NCBI GenBank assembly: GCA_002428735.1
Contig: DIXO01000027.1
Coordinates: 36,808 to 100,807 of the forward strand
Direction of reading: 5' to 3'
Source of the DNA: Syntrophaceae bacterium UBA6078
GTDB taxonomy: Bacteria; Desulfobacterota; Syntrophia; Syntrophales; UBA2210
Length of the DNA: 64,000 bases
In this document: positions 1-8,936 of the stretch, in pieces
How the letters are laid out: each line of letters opens with the position of its first letter
Position numbering within the stretch: the stretch's first letter is position 1
Notes under the pieces: model-generated
The model's database searches: none
Told to the model about the DNA's origin: nothing
Seen by the model: only the letters and a program-made list of their open reading frames with translations
Made by a program: the position numbers and the translations under genes

Positions 1-632
1 TCCGGCCCGGTGGAGCAGTTGCAGCCCACGGCGTCCGCCCCGAGGCTCTGGAGCGTGATCAGGGCCGCGACGGGATCCGTTCCGTTCAGTGTCCTCCCGT
101 GCGGCTCGTAGGTCATCGTGACGCTGGTGAAGGCATCGGTAATCTCTTTCACCGCTATCAGAGCCGCCCGGGTCTCCTGGATATCGATCATCGTCTCGAT
201 GGTGAAGAGATCCACCCCCCCTTCGAGGAGCCCCCGGACCTGCTCCTTGAAGATACCGACGGCCTCCTCAAAATCGAGATCGCCGAAGGGTCTGACAAAA
301 CGCCCCGTGGGACCGATATCCCCGCCGACAAGAACCCCCGCACCCGCCGCGCGCCGTGCCATGCGGGCCAGGTCACGGTTGATACCCGCCACATCCTTCG
401 CTCCGTACTGCTCCAGCTTGACGCGGTTTGCCCCGAAGGTGGCCGTGAGAATGATATCCGCTCCCGCGTTCCGGTAGGCGGCGTGTACCCCCTCCACGAT
501 CTCCCTGTTATCCAGACACCAGAGTTCGGGACACGCCCCCGCGGGCATTCCTTTCTTCTGAAACTCCGTCCCCGTCGCGCCGTCAAGTATGATGATCCGT
601 TCCCTGATCTCGTCTGTAAGTGCTCTCTTCAC
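1..632 (-). CDS. metH: Cobalamin-dependent methionine synthase, homocysteine-binding N-terminal part (runs off the window)
   Basis: The visible 210 codons encode the homocysteine S-methyltransferase barrel, which moves a methyl group to homocysteine to make methionine. The N-terminus contains the characteristic ILDGATGTEFQ, followed by a GADIILTATFGANRVKLEQYG stretch seen in two parts, VGGDIGPTGRF and TMTYEPHGRTLNGTDP. The frame leaves the window just after VGCNCSTGP, which carries the first zinc-ligand cysteine. The start is a GTG at 630-632 with a GGGA-type site upstream; no ATG is better placed. The gene is cut by the window edge, so the folate, cobalamin and any activation domains cannot be seen. 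A short HMT-MTHFR fusion is the main alternative. The separate activation-domain gene 13 bp upstream favours a MetH that lacks its own activation domain. Confidence 0.88.
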   Translation of the reverse strand, partial: MKRALTDEIRERIIILDGATGTEFQKKGMPAGACPELWCLDNREIVEGVHAAYRNAGADIILTATFGANRVKLEQYGAKDVAGINRDLARMARRAAGAGVLVGGDIGPTGRFVRPFGDLDFEEAVGIFKEQVRGLLEGGVDLFTIETMIDIQETRAALIAVKEITDAFTSVTMTYEPHGRTLNGTDPVAALITLQSLGADAVGCNCSTGP

Positions 633-645
633 GTGTATATTCCCT

Positions 646-1269
646 TTATCTCTGAATCCCCATCACCGCCGTGACGGATTTTTCCGGTATGAGAATACAG
701 CTTTCGCTGATCCCGACCCCGATACGGTCAAGTTCCAGGAGATCGTGCATAATCATTTGGTTTTCCAGAAGAAAGTCGCCATACCCGGCCGAGAAGCGCC
801 CCTGGGTAAGGCGGGCATTTTCTCTTGTCAGCTGGTGGCTGTAGTATCCCGCAATCCAGTCCAGCGCCGCGTCCGCCATCTCGCTCGCCGCCGCGTCCAT
901 GACCACGCCGCGCGTCATTTTCTCCCCTTCCGTGTCGCGTCGGATAGCCTCCATCACGGCATCTCCGGCGGTTGCCCCCATGAGGAGAATTTCCTCGCAT
1001 CCCCCGAGAAAGCGGGCGAGATTCCCGCTCCTGAACTCGTCGCCCGTTTCGAGGACAACTGCGGTGGGGGTCAACTCTCTGAGACCCACCCGCCGCCCGG
1101 CCCCTTTCAGGGAGATCAGGGAGAGGGCGTAGTCGATATGACTTTCTATCTCTTCCCCGCTTCGCTTGTCAACCTGGGTTATTCCCCGTTTGAACCCGAG
1201 ACGCCGGTAAATGGCGTCATAAGGGACCGGGATCGTAATGGTTGGAAAAACCTGTACCTGTGTGGGCAT
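646..1269 (-). CDS. Stand-alone methionine synthase activation-domain protein
   Basis: This 207-residue protein resembles the C-terminal reactivation domain of MetH, which binds S-adenosylmethionine and supports reductive methylation of inactive cob(II)alamin. It ends with the hallmark region RFSAGYGDFLLENQ (about residues 158-171), corresponding to the RxxPGYG motif of the domain, followed by SCILIPEKSVTAVMGI, typical of the domain's end. In most proteobacteria this domain is fused to MetH; here it is a separate gene directly upstream of metH, with a 13-bp gap and the same strand. That arrangement implies co-expression and a role in trans. The proline of the usual PGYG is alanine here. The assignment rests on motif recognition and context. 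Confidence 0.82.
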   Translation of the reverse strand: MPTQVQVFPTITIPVPYDAIYRRLGFKRGITQVDKRSGEEIESHIDYALSLISLKGAGRRVGLRELTPTAVVLETGDEFRSGNLARFLGGCEEILLMGATAGDAVMEAIRRDTEGEKMTRGVVMDAAASEMADAALDWIAGYYSHQLTRENARLTQGRFSAGYGDFLLENQMIMHDLLELDRIGVGISESCILIPEKSVTAVMGIQR

Positions 1270-1293
1270 TCGCTCTTCCCCGCTTCCGCGCCG

Positions 1294-1818
1294 TCATGCA
1301 CTTTTAATCGTGACCCGCCACTCGCAGGATGAATCTTCCGGGCATCCCCCCGGCCGGTCGTCGGGGGGTGTGAACAGTCTCGTAACCCGGGCTTTCGGAT
1401 TGATCTCCCGGAAAAACCCCTCCCGGAGCTTTAATCCTGAAATTCCGCATTCGTAATATTCCATCCCCCATTTTTGAGCGGCTTTCTGGGAGGTGCATCC
1501 AAACGTCCTCATCCGCAGTTCGCTCTCGGACATCTTCGTGATCTCCATATCCTCGAAGACGGCCCAGTGAGAACGTTCCAGAAAATAGATCAGCCTGTCG
1601 ATCTCCCCCGCGGGCGGGTCCGCCACCCTCGCGAGTCTGCGCGCCTGATAGGCGCCGAACTGCTCGGAAAACTGGAGAAACGCCTCGGCCTTCAACCCTT
1701 CGGGCGCGTAGTTTTTGACCCAGTCCTCCACCATAAACCACATGGAATTGAAGCTGTAGAGAAGCTCCCGCATCACCTGGTAGAGATGTTCCTTGCTCCA
1801 GTTTTCGATATCGAGCAT
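1294..1818 (-). CDS. Small cysteine-containing protein, DUF6125-like
   Basis: The 174-residue product starts MLDIENWSKEHLY and has no signal peptide or membrane segment. It resembles DUF6125 / ATC-hydrolase-like proteins common in Desulfobacterota. Conserved-looking features are FGCTSQKAAQKWG (about residues 105-117), YYECGISG and a C-terminal GCPEDSSCEWR, giving cysteines that could bind metal or a cofactor. It lies 24 bp upstream of the methionine synthase activation-protein gene and on the same strand, so it is probably co-transcribed with the methionine synthase genes. The function is unknown; a link to corrinoid or methyl-group metabolism is an inference from position only. Confidence 0.6.
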   Translation of the reverse strand: MLDIENWSKEHLYQVMRELLYSFNSMWFMVEDWVKNYAPEGLKAEAFLQFSEQFGAYQARRLARVADPPAGEIDRLIYFLERSHWAVFEDMEITKMSESELRMRTFGCTSQKAAQKWGMEYYECGISGLKLREGFFREINPKARVTRLFTPPDDRPGGCPEDSSCEWRVTIKSA

Positions 1819-1836
1819 AACGCCTCCTCTCTTTGC

Positions 1837-2181
1837 CTACTCGCCGCCCCCTTCGCGCCCCGGCAGCACCACGGCCCAAACGTCAAAAAGGGCGTTGTAG
1901 CGGAGGAGAAAAACCTCACCCTCTTCCGTGCGCACCTTGAAGTAATCCAGAGCCGTCCCGCCCGCCTGAGGACTGCCCTCGTACCAGCGATCCATCACCT
2001 CCGCCACCTCCCGCCGCCGGCCTTCGAACGTAAAGGCCGTGCGGCGTTCATGGGCCTTGTAGCCGTCGTAACATTCAACATCTCCCCTTGGGGAATCATA
2101 TATGAAATCACAATCAATCGGGAACGGCGTCAATATGGGTAAAACAATCACATCTCTGTATCGATATCCATGCCGCTTCAA
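1837..2181 (-). CDS. Small conserved protein, DUF6504-like, with an atypical N-terminal extension
   Basis: The C-terminal two-thirds (YDGYKAHERRTAFTFEG, then EVAEVMDRWYEG, YFKVRTEEGEVFLLRYN and DVWAVV) resembles a widespread family of roughly 80-100-residue cytoplasmic proteins of unknown function (DUF6504-like). The first 33 residues have no family character and are encoded by AT-richer DNA contiguous with the neighbouring HNH nuclease region. No good start codon lies at the position where the family normally begins. The gene may therefore have been re-started or damaged when foreign DNA joined its 5' side. It is followed 18 bp later by the DUF6125-like gene on the same strand. Coding potential of the conserved part is good; the start is uncertain. 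Confidence 0.55.
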   Translation of the reverse strand: MKRHGYRYRDVIVLPILTPFPIDCDFIYDSPRGDVECYDGYKAHERRTAFTFEGRRREVAEVMDRWYEGSPQAGGTALDYFKVRTEEGEVFLLRYNALFDVWAVVLPGREGGGE

Positions 2182-2199
2182 TCACTCGGGAATATTCAC

Positions 2200-3159
2200 C
2201 TATTCCAGATAGACATTTTCATTATGCCACCGTAGGTATTCTTTTGACGGCATGAATTCCCTCTTTGCGGGAAGCTGCAAAGGCTCCCCGTTTAAAGCGT
2301 AGTAATCATGACCGTTTTCAAATTCTTCGCGTATACGGCGACTGACCTCAAAACGATAATTATCCGTAACCGTAACATATCCCGTGTCGAGCAATTTGTG
2401 CAGGTCTGACCTCAGAAGAAGGCCATTGTCTATGCTGTGAGGACCGCTGAGACTGAACGGTTTTATGTGAGCGGCCTCCAAGGCCGGCAGGGTTCTCTCG
2501 CGTGTTACGGCACATCGGCGATTGTATGCATCAGTAACAAGAACGCGAAAACTTCCTTGTCCTAATCGTGGGATAATAATGGCTGGTCTACCGTAACGTG
2601 GTGGCGGATCAGTAACCAGCGGCCCAGCGGCGTAATCATGCCTTGCACTGAGTCGCAGTTGAACCGCGTCCCATAGTGCACGGCCAATTTCGCTTGATGT
2701 GCTGTACGTTTTTCCTCTTACTATATTAACCTTCCAATCTGTCGGGGCGGGAATCCACTCTTCCCGCCCGAAGAAAAAAGGTTGTTCCAGCAGGATACAG
2801 CCAATCCGGTAATCAATTGCTGATGAGTCCAACCGCCTGTATCTCTCTATCAGTGACTTCATGCCGGCAAACGAAGAGGCTCCATTTTTCATTCCGAAAG
2901 CGTCCCAAGCGAGGGATAAAGGAAGAATCGTGCTGTGCGCAAAGAAACCACCACCAACAATACAGTTCAGGGGACTTCGTAGTTTGAACAAAAAAAGTTC
3001 GCCGGGAAGAAGTGCTCTGAAAACAGACGCACCACTCGGCTGCCAGAAATTGACCTCGTCAATATCAGGGATAGTTGAAAGGAAATCAAACCATTTGCCG
3101 TCTGTGACACCGATAAAAATCTTCAATGGCGTTTCCAATAAGATGACACTACGGGTCAT
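2200..3159 (-). CDS. HNH endonuclease-domain protein (predicted restriction-type nuclease)
   Basis: This 319-residue protein carries a C-terminal HNH_2-type nuclease domain. It reads YNRRCAVTRERTLPALEAAH (about residues 214-233), then IKPFSLSGPHSIDNGLLLRS and DLHKLLDTGYVTV, giving the expected His/Asn/His positions. The N-terminal 200 residues are a less conserved specificity or targeting region, as in COG3440 predicted restriction endonucleases. Its ATG overlaps the transketolase stop codon (TAATG), so translation may be coupled to tkt. The base composition is visibly more AT-rich than in the neighbouring genes, which suggests horizontal acquisition. No methyltransferase is adjacent, so it is not a complete restriction-modification system. 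It could be a stand-alone nuclease of a defence or modification-dependent type. Confidence 0.8.
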   Translation of the reverse strand: MTRSVILLETPLKIFIGVTDGKWFDFLSTIPDIDEVNFWQPSGASVFRALLPGELFLFKLRSPLNCIVGGGFFAHSTILPLSLAWDAFGMKNGASSFAGMKSLIERYRRLDSSAIDYRIGCILLEQPFFFGREEWIPAPTDWKVNIVRGKTYSTSSEIGRALWDAVQLRLSARHDYAAGPLVTDPPPRYGRPAIIIPRLGQGSFRVLVTDAYNRRCAVTRERTLPALEAAHIKPFSLSGPHSIDNGLLLRSDLHKLLDTGYVTVTDNYRFEVSRRIREEFENGHDYYALNGEPLQLPAKREFMPSKEYLRWHNENVYLE

Positions 3160-5228
3160 TAACCATCAACAGATAACAAATTCCTTGCCACCTCCGTGAC
3201 ATGCCGGGCGGTGAGGCCGAACTTCTCGTACAGGACCGGGCCGGGGGCGCTGGCGCCGAATCCGTCCATCCCGATGACCGCGCCTTCCAGACCCACATAG
3301 TGTTCCCAGCCGAGCCTGATTCCCGCCTCGACAGCCACACGCGCTTTCACCGATGAGGGGAGCACCTCCTCCCGGTACTCTTCCGGCTGTCCGTCAAACA
3401 ATTCCCATGATGGAAGCGAAACGACGCGGACCGAGATGTCGTCCGTTTCGGAGAGGATTTTTCCGGCTTCAAGGGCGATCTGCAGCTCCGAACCGGTCCC
3501 GATGAGGATGATTTCCGGAGTCCCCTCCAATGATTCCCAGAGGGTATACCCGCCCCGGTGGAGACCGTCCGCCGGAGCATATCGGGAGCGGTCGATGACT
3601 GGAATATCCTGACGGGAAAAGACCAGCGCGGTGGGACCGTGTGTGTTCAGGAGGGCGCTGCTCCATGCCTTCACCGTTTCGGTGGCGTCGGAGGGCCGGA
3701 TGACCGTGAGCCCCGGCATGGCGCGCAGGCTCATCAGGTGTTCGACGGGCTGGTGGGTTGGGCCGTCCTCTCCCACGCCGACACTGTCGTGGGAAAGGAC
3801 ATAGATGACATGGGCCCCCATCAGCGCCGCGAGACGTATGGAGGGGCGCATGTAGTCCGTAAAGACGAAGAAGGTGCCAACAAAGGGGAGGATGCCGCCG
3901 TGGAGGGCCAGGCCGCTCGCGATAGCCGTCATCGCGTGCTCGCGGACGCCGAAGTGGATATTTCGTCCCTCATACCCCCACGCGTCTCCCACAGCTCCCT
4001 GGGTCTCTTTCGAACCCGTTCCGGGCGCCTGAAAATCGCCGAATCCCTTCAGCCAGGTGAGGGTGGAGGGATTCAGATCGGCCGATCCCCCCATCAGTTC
4101 TGGGATAACCGGCGCGAGGGCCTGGAGGACCGTCTCGGATGCCTTCCGGGTGGAAACCGGTTTCATGTTCCCACTGAATGCGGGAAGAGATGCCTCCCAG
4201 TTCGGCGGGAGCGCTCCCTTCTGAACGCGCTCAAACTGGGCGGCGGTGGCCGGATCGGCCTGCCGGTAACGCTCGAAGGCTTTGTTCCACGCGGCCTCCT
4301 GCTGTTTCCCCCGCTCGAGGACGCCGCGCATGTGCGCAGACACTTCTTTCGGGACAACGAATGTCTCCTCAGGCCAGCAGAGATTCTGTCGTGTGGCGGC
4401 AACCTCGTCTCCGCCGAGGGGGGAGCCGTGGCAAGAGGCCGTCCCCTGCTTGGCGGGGGAGCCGTACCCGATCACCGTGCGGACCGCAATGAGCGAAGGA
4501 CGTGTCACCGCTTCCTTCGCGGCGGAAATCGCCCGGTCCAGGGCATCGATATCGTTTCCGTCCTGGACGCGCTGCACGTGCCAGCCGCACGACTCGAATC
4601 GCGTCCGCACGTCTTCGGTGAAGGAAAGCCGCGTCTCACCGGCAAGGGATATCAGATTATCGTCGTAGAGAATGATCAGCTTGCCGAGCTTCAAATGCCC
4701 CGCCAGCGAGCAGGCCTCATAGGATATCCCCTCCATCAGATCGCCGTCTCCGGCGATAACGTAGGTGTAGTGGTCCACGATGGCGGCGTCGGGACGGTTG
4801 TACACGGCGGCAAGGTGTGCTTCCGCCATCGCCATTCCCACCGCATCTCCGATGCCTTGGCCGAGCGGCCCGGTCGTCACCTCCACCCCCGGTGTCGCGC
4901 CGAACTCGGGATGCCCCGGCGTCTTGCTCTCCCAGGAGCGGAAGGCCCTGATGTCGTCAAGAGATACATCGTACCCGGTGAGGTGGAGAAGCGCGTAGAG
5001 GAGCATGGAGCCGTGTCCGGCGGAGAGGACAAAGCGGTCCCGGTCCACCCATTTCGGGTTGGCAGGGTTATGCTTCAGGTGCCTCGTCCAGAGGGTATAG
5101 GCCATAGCCGCCCCTCCCATGGGCAATCCCGGATGCCCCGATTTCGCCCCCTGTATTGCGTCGACCGCGAGAAAACGGATCGTGTTGATGGAAAGCTCCG
5201 CCAGTTGTTGTGTGTTCTTGTCACCCAT
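3159..5228 (-). CDS. tkt: Transketolase
   Basis: This enzyme transfers two-carbon ketol units between sugar phosphates in the non-oxidative pentose phosphate pathway, using thiamine diphosphate. The 689-residue length is normal for a full one-chain transketolase. Visible landmarks are GHGSMLLYALLHLTGYD, GPLGQGIGDAVGMAMAE, the ThDP motif starting GDGDLMEG (about residue 157) with the downstream DDN, and the pyrimidine-domain segment FGVREHAMTAIASGLALHGG. The start is supported by an AGGAG-type site about 10 bp upstream. The 3' end overlaps the HNH nuclease start by two bases. The gene follows xth on the same strand after a 180-bp gap that could hold its own promoter. Confidence 0.96.
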   Translation of the reverse strand: MGDKNTQQLAELSINTIRFLAVDAIQGAKSGHPGLPMGGAAMAYTLWTRHLKHNPANPKWVDRDRFVLSAGHGSMLLYALLHLTGYDVSLDDIRAFRSWESKTPGHPEFGATPGVEVTTGPLGQGIGDAVGMAMAEAHLAAVYNRPDAAIVDHYTYVIAGDGDLMEGISYEACSLAGHLKLGKLIILYDDNLISLAGETRLSFTEDVRTRFESCGWHVQRVQDGNDIDALDRAISAAKEAVTRPSLIAVRTVIGYGSPAKQGTASCHGSPLGGDEVAATRQNLCWPEETFVVPKEVSAHMRGVLERGKQQEAAWNKAFERYRQADPATAAQFERVQKGALPPNWEASLPAFSGNMKPVSTRKASETVLQALAPVIPELMGGSADLNPSTLTWLKGFGDFQAPGTGSKETQGAVGDAWGYEGRNIHFGVREHAMTAIASGLALHGGILPFVGTFFVFTDYMRPSIRLAALMGAHVIYVLSHDSVGVGEDGPTHQPVEHLMSLRAMPGLTVIRPSDATETVKAWSSALLNTHGPTALVFSRQDIPVIDRSRYAPADGLHRGGYTLWESLEGTPEIILIGTGSELQIALEAGKILSETDDISVRVVSLPSWELFDGQPEEYREEVLPSSVKARVAVEAGIRLGWEHYVGLEGAVIGMDGFGASAPGPVLYEKFGLTARHVTEVARNLLSVDG

Positions 5229-5408
5229 GCTCTTTGTCAGCTCCTTGAAAAAATAGTGAGACGCGCACGCCCGACTCAGTGCACATTATGGAAAGATATG
5301 AAGGGGAAAGGCCCCGCTGGAAACCGTCCTCTACGGGGACTACTACTTGATCGCGGGGCAATTCTCAAGAAAAATGTATGGCGGACCGGAGTCGAATCAG
5401 TGAGAGGG

Positions 5409-6194
5409 TTACGGCGCATCGCCGAATTCGGCTATCATCACGGTGTGATCGGAGGGCTTTTCGGCGCGCCTCGGTTTCAGATCGATCCGGCAGTCGAGCG
5501 AACGGGTGGCCATGGGTTTGGTGGCAAGGATATGATCGACCCGCCACCCCAGCCCCCGGTCGAGGGACGCCGGAACCCGATAGTCGAAAAAGGAGAATTG
5601 CCCCGTTTCTCCGGGATGGTGTTTTCTGAAGATGTCCAGAAGACCCCATGATGTGAAGGAATCGAAGGCCTCCCACACCTCCGGCGTGAAATCGACATGT
5701 CCCATGAGCCGCCTGGGGTCATGGACATCGATCTCTTCGCGGGCGACGTTGAGGTCGCCGCAGCAGACCATCGGTTCATGGGGCGTATAGTGGCGTTCCA
5801 GAAACGAGCGGAGGCGGGAGAACCACTGAAGCTTGTACTGGAACTGGGGAAGTTCTCTGTCCCGGCCCTGGGGAACATACAGGTTAAGGACTGTTACGCC
5901 GGAAAAGACCCCCCGTATGAGGCGGTCGGTATCGAAAGGCTCCCCATCGTCCAGGCCGAAGGCCACATCCTCAGGCTCTTTCAGCGAGGCGATCGCCACG
6001 CCGTTGAAACGTTTCTCCCCGCTGAAGACGACATGGTACCCGGCATGCGTGAACTCATCCACCGGGAATTTCGCGTTTTCAACCTTTGTCTCCTGCATGC
6101 ACAGGACATCGGGGCAGTTTTCCCGCAGCCAGGGGATGATGATGTGGAGGCGGGACCGTATGGAATTCACATTGTAGGTTGCAATCGTGAACAT
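5409..6194 (-). CDS. xth: Exodeoxyribonuclease III
   Basis: This is a 261-residue member of the ExoIII/AP-endonuclease family, which cuts abasic sites and removes 3' blocking groups in base excision repair. The full metal-dependent active site is visible: ATYNVNSIRSR at the N-terminus, the QETK motif (about residues 35-38), NLYVPQG, GDLNVA with the catalytic Asp and Asn, and the C-terminal RVDHIL and SDHTV with the catalytic His. The length is normal for bacterial ExoIII. It lies 43 bp downstream of the CBS-domain gene on the same strand. Confidence 0.95.
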   Translation of the reverse strand: MFTIATYNVNSIRSRLHIIIPWLRENCPDVLCMQETKVENAKFPVDEFTHAGYHVVFSGEKRFNGVAIASLKEPEDVAFGLDDGEPFDTDRLIRGVFSGVTVLNLYVPQGRDRELPQFQYKLQWFSRLRSFLERHYTPHEPMVCCGDLNVAREEIDVHDPRRLMGHVDFTPEVWEAFDSFTSWGLLDIFRKHHPGETGQFSFFDYRVPASLDRGLGWRVDHILATKPMATRSLDCRIDLKPRRAEKPSDHTVMIAEFGDAP

Positions 6195-6237
6195 GACGTT
6201 TCCTCTACCGTTCGCAGCGTACGGCGCGAAAGCCCCC

Positions 6238-6690
6238 TTACGCGGGCATGATGGTCTTCAAAATATCTTCCTTGCCGATGACCCCCACCAGTTTTCCCTC
6301 ATCGATAACCGGCACCGTGTGTATGTTGTGTTTCACCATCAGCGTGGCTATCTCCTCCAGTTCCGTGTCAGGACTGACTGTTATCAGGTCCGTCGACATG
6401 GCCTCCCCCACGGTGACCGCGGCCATCTTCTTGAGCGCCTTTTCGATATCCTTCTGAGAGGTCAGAGGGATCAGGCTGTCGAGGAGGATAAAATAGGAGG
6501 GGATGGGGATTTTCTTCTGCTGGGTAACGAGATCGTCCTGACAGATAATTCCCTCCAGGCGTCCCTGCTGATCGACAACGGGGAGACCGTTGATGTGGTG
6601 CTCGAGGAGCAGCCGGGCAGCCTGGACAATCTCCGTTTCGGGATGAACCACGATTACCTCCTTCGTCATTATGTCTCCTGCCTTGAGCAT
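6238..6690 (-). CDS. Tandem CBS-domain protein
   Basis: The product is 150 residues and consists of two CBS motifs, a fold that binds adenosine nucleotides and acts as an energy sensor. The first runs from MTKEVIVVHPETEIVQAA to GRLEGIICQDDL, the second from MSTDLITVSPDTELEEIA to GKLVGVIGKEDIL. I chose the ATG at 6690 because GGGAGG lies eight bases upstream; a longer frame from 6723 would translate this ribosome-binding site. It follows the Kef-type antiporter gene on the same strand after 90 bp. The position suggests, but does not prove, a regulatory link to ion transport. No catalytic domain is attached. Confidence 0.9.
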   Translation of the reverse strand: MLKAGDIMTKEVIVVHPETEIVQAARLLLEHHINGLPVVDQQGRLEGIICQDDLVTQQKKIPIPSYFILLDSLIPLTSQKDIEKALKKMAAVTVGEAMSTDLITVSPDTELEEIATLMVKHNIHTVPVIDEGKLVGVIGKEDILKTIMPA

Positions 6691-6779
6691 AGGATATTCC
6701 TCCCTTCTCTTTCCTGCTACCACGTCGAGCTGAGTTCAGATTGTAGCACAGTACTGCCTGATTTTCCCGCAACAGTTTT

Positions 6780-8936
6780 CTACAGAGGCTCCTGTTTTTT
6801 CACATTGCCGACTGCTCCGGAGGTCCCGATAACAACCAGGCAATCTCCGGCCATTATCTGTTCCGCGGGGGTGATTGATGTGATCTGGTCCTTGCCTCGC
6901 CTGATTCCAATCAGATTCACTCCATAGGTCTGGCGAAAACGGAGATCCATCAGCGTCTGGCCTGAAAGTTTCGAATCATAGGCAACCATAACTTCCGCGA
7001 TTTCAAACCGGTCTCTGTCTTCCTGGGCATCCCTTGTTTCAAATTGATTCAGCAATCTTTCGGCATCTTTTAATCCGTCGGGAGGTCCCATGATGAGAAG
7101 CCGGTCTCCCGGGTAAATCCTGAAATCCGGATCAGGATCGTAATGAACCTGCCCGCCCCGACTGACCGCCAGAATTGATATCCCGATCATGGACCGTACG
7201 GGGATATCCCGTATGGTCTGCCCGGCGATAGATGAGTCTGTCTTGATGCGAACTTCAAGAAACGAAATCGGCCAGTTGATCTTTTCCGGAAGGAAATCCA
7301 TCGCGTAGGTCAAGGCGTCGGCCGCCTGTTCCGTCGCGTCGGCAAAGGGACAAAGGACCAGATGGACGCCTTCCTTTTCATATGCACGGGCCTCTTCTTC
7401 GTCGGTGGCCGTGAGAGCCAGTTTCCCGCCGTACTTCTCTTTTTTGAGATTGTTGATAAGAGCGAGATTCATCTCTTTCGACCGGGCCGTACTGACCACC
7501 CATCGCGCTCTGTTCAGCGGCAAGTGCTCGTGAATGTCAGGGTCGGCGATATCTCCATATACAACCGATAAACCCCGCTCACGCCATTTATCCAGCGCGC
7601 TGGGATCAAAATCAACACCCAGCACGGATTTGCTGCGCCGTAGCAGATATTCCGCAATCCCGCTCCCGTAATTGCCGAGTCCTGCCAAAATGACATCCAC
7701 CGATGCCGTTTTCCCGGGGGTGTCTATGGCGGCTTCCCGATAGGGATTGCGCCGTTCAAATATCTTTAACGGCACGGACAGCAGATGGTACAGCTGGTCG
7801 GAATACAGGATCATGTACGTGGAGGTGAAAATCGTTACGACACCCACAAGGGTGATAAGACCCATGGTTTCATGGGTAATGTGGCCGATGCTCAGACCCA
7901 GGGCGGCCACAATCAGAGAAAACTCGCTGATTTGAGCCACGGTAAGCCCGGCGAGAAACCCGGTCCGGCGCCGGTAGCCCATGTACCCCATTATTATGAG
8001 AACAATCAGCGGGTTGCCGATCAAAACAAACAGGGAAAGAATAAGTGATGACCACAGATGGGCACCAATCATGGACCACTCAAGACGCGCTCCAAGATCG
8101 ATAAAGAAAAAAAGGAGAAGAAAATCCCTGAGACTTGTCAACCGCGCCCCGATGGAATCACGGTATTCGGTGGATGCCAGCGAAACCCCGGCAAGAAACG
8201 CCCCTACCTCTTTGCTGAACCCGAGCAATTCACTCCCCGCCGCAAAAAGAACCGCCCACGCGATGGCGAACAGGGTAAGCAGCTCCAGCGAGTGGGCAAG
8301 ACGTCTGGTCAAAGAGGGAAGGACATATTTCATGAGCAGAGCCACCACTCCCAGCATCCCGAACCCTTTGGCAAAGATAATCAGCGTCGAAACCGCCGCC
8401 GATCCTTCCGCCTCTATCGATGCGCCAAACGTGGTGAGAAGAACCAGGGCAAGAATGGCGGCGATATCCTGAACGATCAGAAAACCCACCGCTATTTGAC
8501 CGTGGAGGGAATCGATTTCTTTTTTGTCGGACAGGAGCTTGACGATGATGATTGTACTTGAAAACGTCAGAGCGACAGCCACATAGGCGGCGTTGAGGAT
8601 GGACATGCCCAGGGAGATCGAAATGATGAAACCGATGATGGATGTAAAGATGATCTGCCCCAGCCCCGTAGCAAGGGCCACCGGGCCGGTTATGCGGATC
8701 AGATGCAAATCAAGTTTGAGGCCGACGATAAACAGTAGAAGGGCGATACCAATCTGTGCCAGCAATTCGATCTGCTGGTGGCTTTGAATAATCCCCAGAG
8801 CCGAGGGGCCCGCCAGAATCCCCGCTGCGAGAAACATGATTATCAACGGCTGGCGCAATTTTTGCCCGATAATTCCAATGAAAGTTGCGAGGCCCAGGAT
8901 GGCGGCGAATTCTACGAATGTGCTTCCCGAAATCAT
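6780..8936 (-). CDS. Kef/CPA2-type cation:proton antiporter with RCK and two TrkA-C domains
   Basis: This 718-residue inner-membrane protein has an N-terminal Na+/H+ exchanger domain of about 12 hydrophobic segments (roughly residues 5-390). It includes FLAAGILAGPSALGII and the KEVGAFLAGVSLA region of CPA2 carriers. A cytoplasmic TrkA-N/RCK Rossmann domain follows from about residue 412 (VILAGLGNYGSGIAEYLL, then VDFD), expected to bind NAD(H) or a nucleotide. Two TrkA-C domains follow at about 555-620 and 640-705. The second TrkA-C is an addition compared with classic KefB/C. The start has GGGGAG eight bases upstream. It is divergent from the flavodoxin gene. Likely role: K+ or Na+ efflux and pH homeostasis. 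Confidence 0.92.
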   Translation of the reverse strand: MISGSTFVEFAAILGLATFIGIIGQKLRQPLIIMFLAAGILAGPSALGIIQSHQQIELLAQIGIALLLFIVGLKLDLHLIRITGPVALATGLGQIIFTSIIGFIISISLGMSILNAAYVAVALTFSSTIIIVKLLSDKKEIDSLHGQIAVGFLIVQDIAAILALVLLTTFGASIEAEGSAAVSTLIIFAKGFGMLGVVALLMKYVLPSLTRRLAHSLELLTLFAIAWAVLFAAGSELLGFSKEVGAFLAGVSLASTEYRDSIGARLTSLRDFLLLFFFIDLGARLEWSMIGAHLWSSLILSLFVLIGNPLIVLIIMGYMGYRRRTGFLAGLTVAQISEFSLIVAALGLSIGHITHETMGLITLVGVVTIFTSTYMILYSDQLYHLLSVPLKIFERRNPYREAAIDTPGKTASVDVILAGLGNYGSGIAEYLLRRSKSVLGVDFDPSALDKWRERGLSVVYGDIADPDIHEHLPLNRARWVVSTARSKEMNLALINNLKKEKYGGKLALTATDEEEARAYEKEGVHLVLCPFADATEQAADALTYAMDFLPEKINWPISFLEVRIKTDSSIAGQTIRDIPVRSMIGISILAVSRGGQVHYDPDPDFRIYPGDRLLIMGPPDGLKDAERLLNQFETRDAQEDRDRFEIAEVMVAYDSKLSGQTLMDLRFRQTYGVNLIGIRRGKDQITSITPAEQIMAGDCLVVIGTSGAVGNVKKQEPL

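Noticed and set aside
2200..3159. Complete restriction-modification system
   Set aside because: Only the nuclease-type gene is present; no methyltransferase or specificity subunit lies nearby.
3558..5651. Long open frame on the plus strand opposite transketolase
   Set aside because: No ribosome-binding site or recognisable family; it is the antisense shadow of a GC-rich gene.
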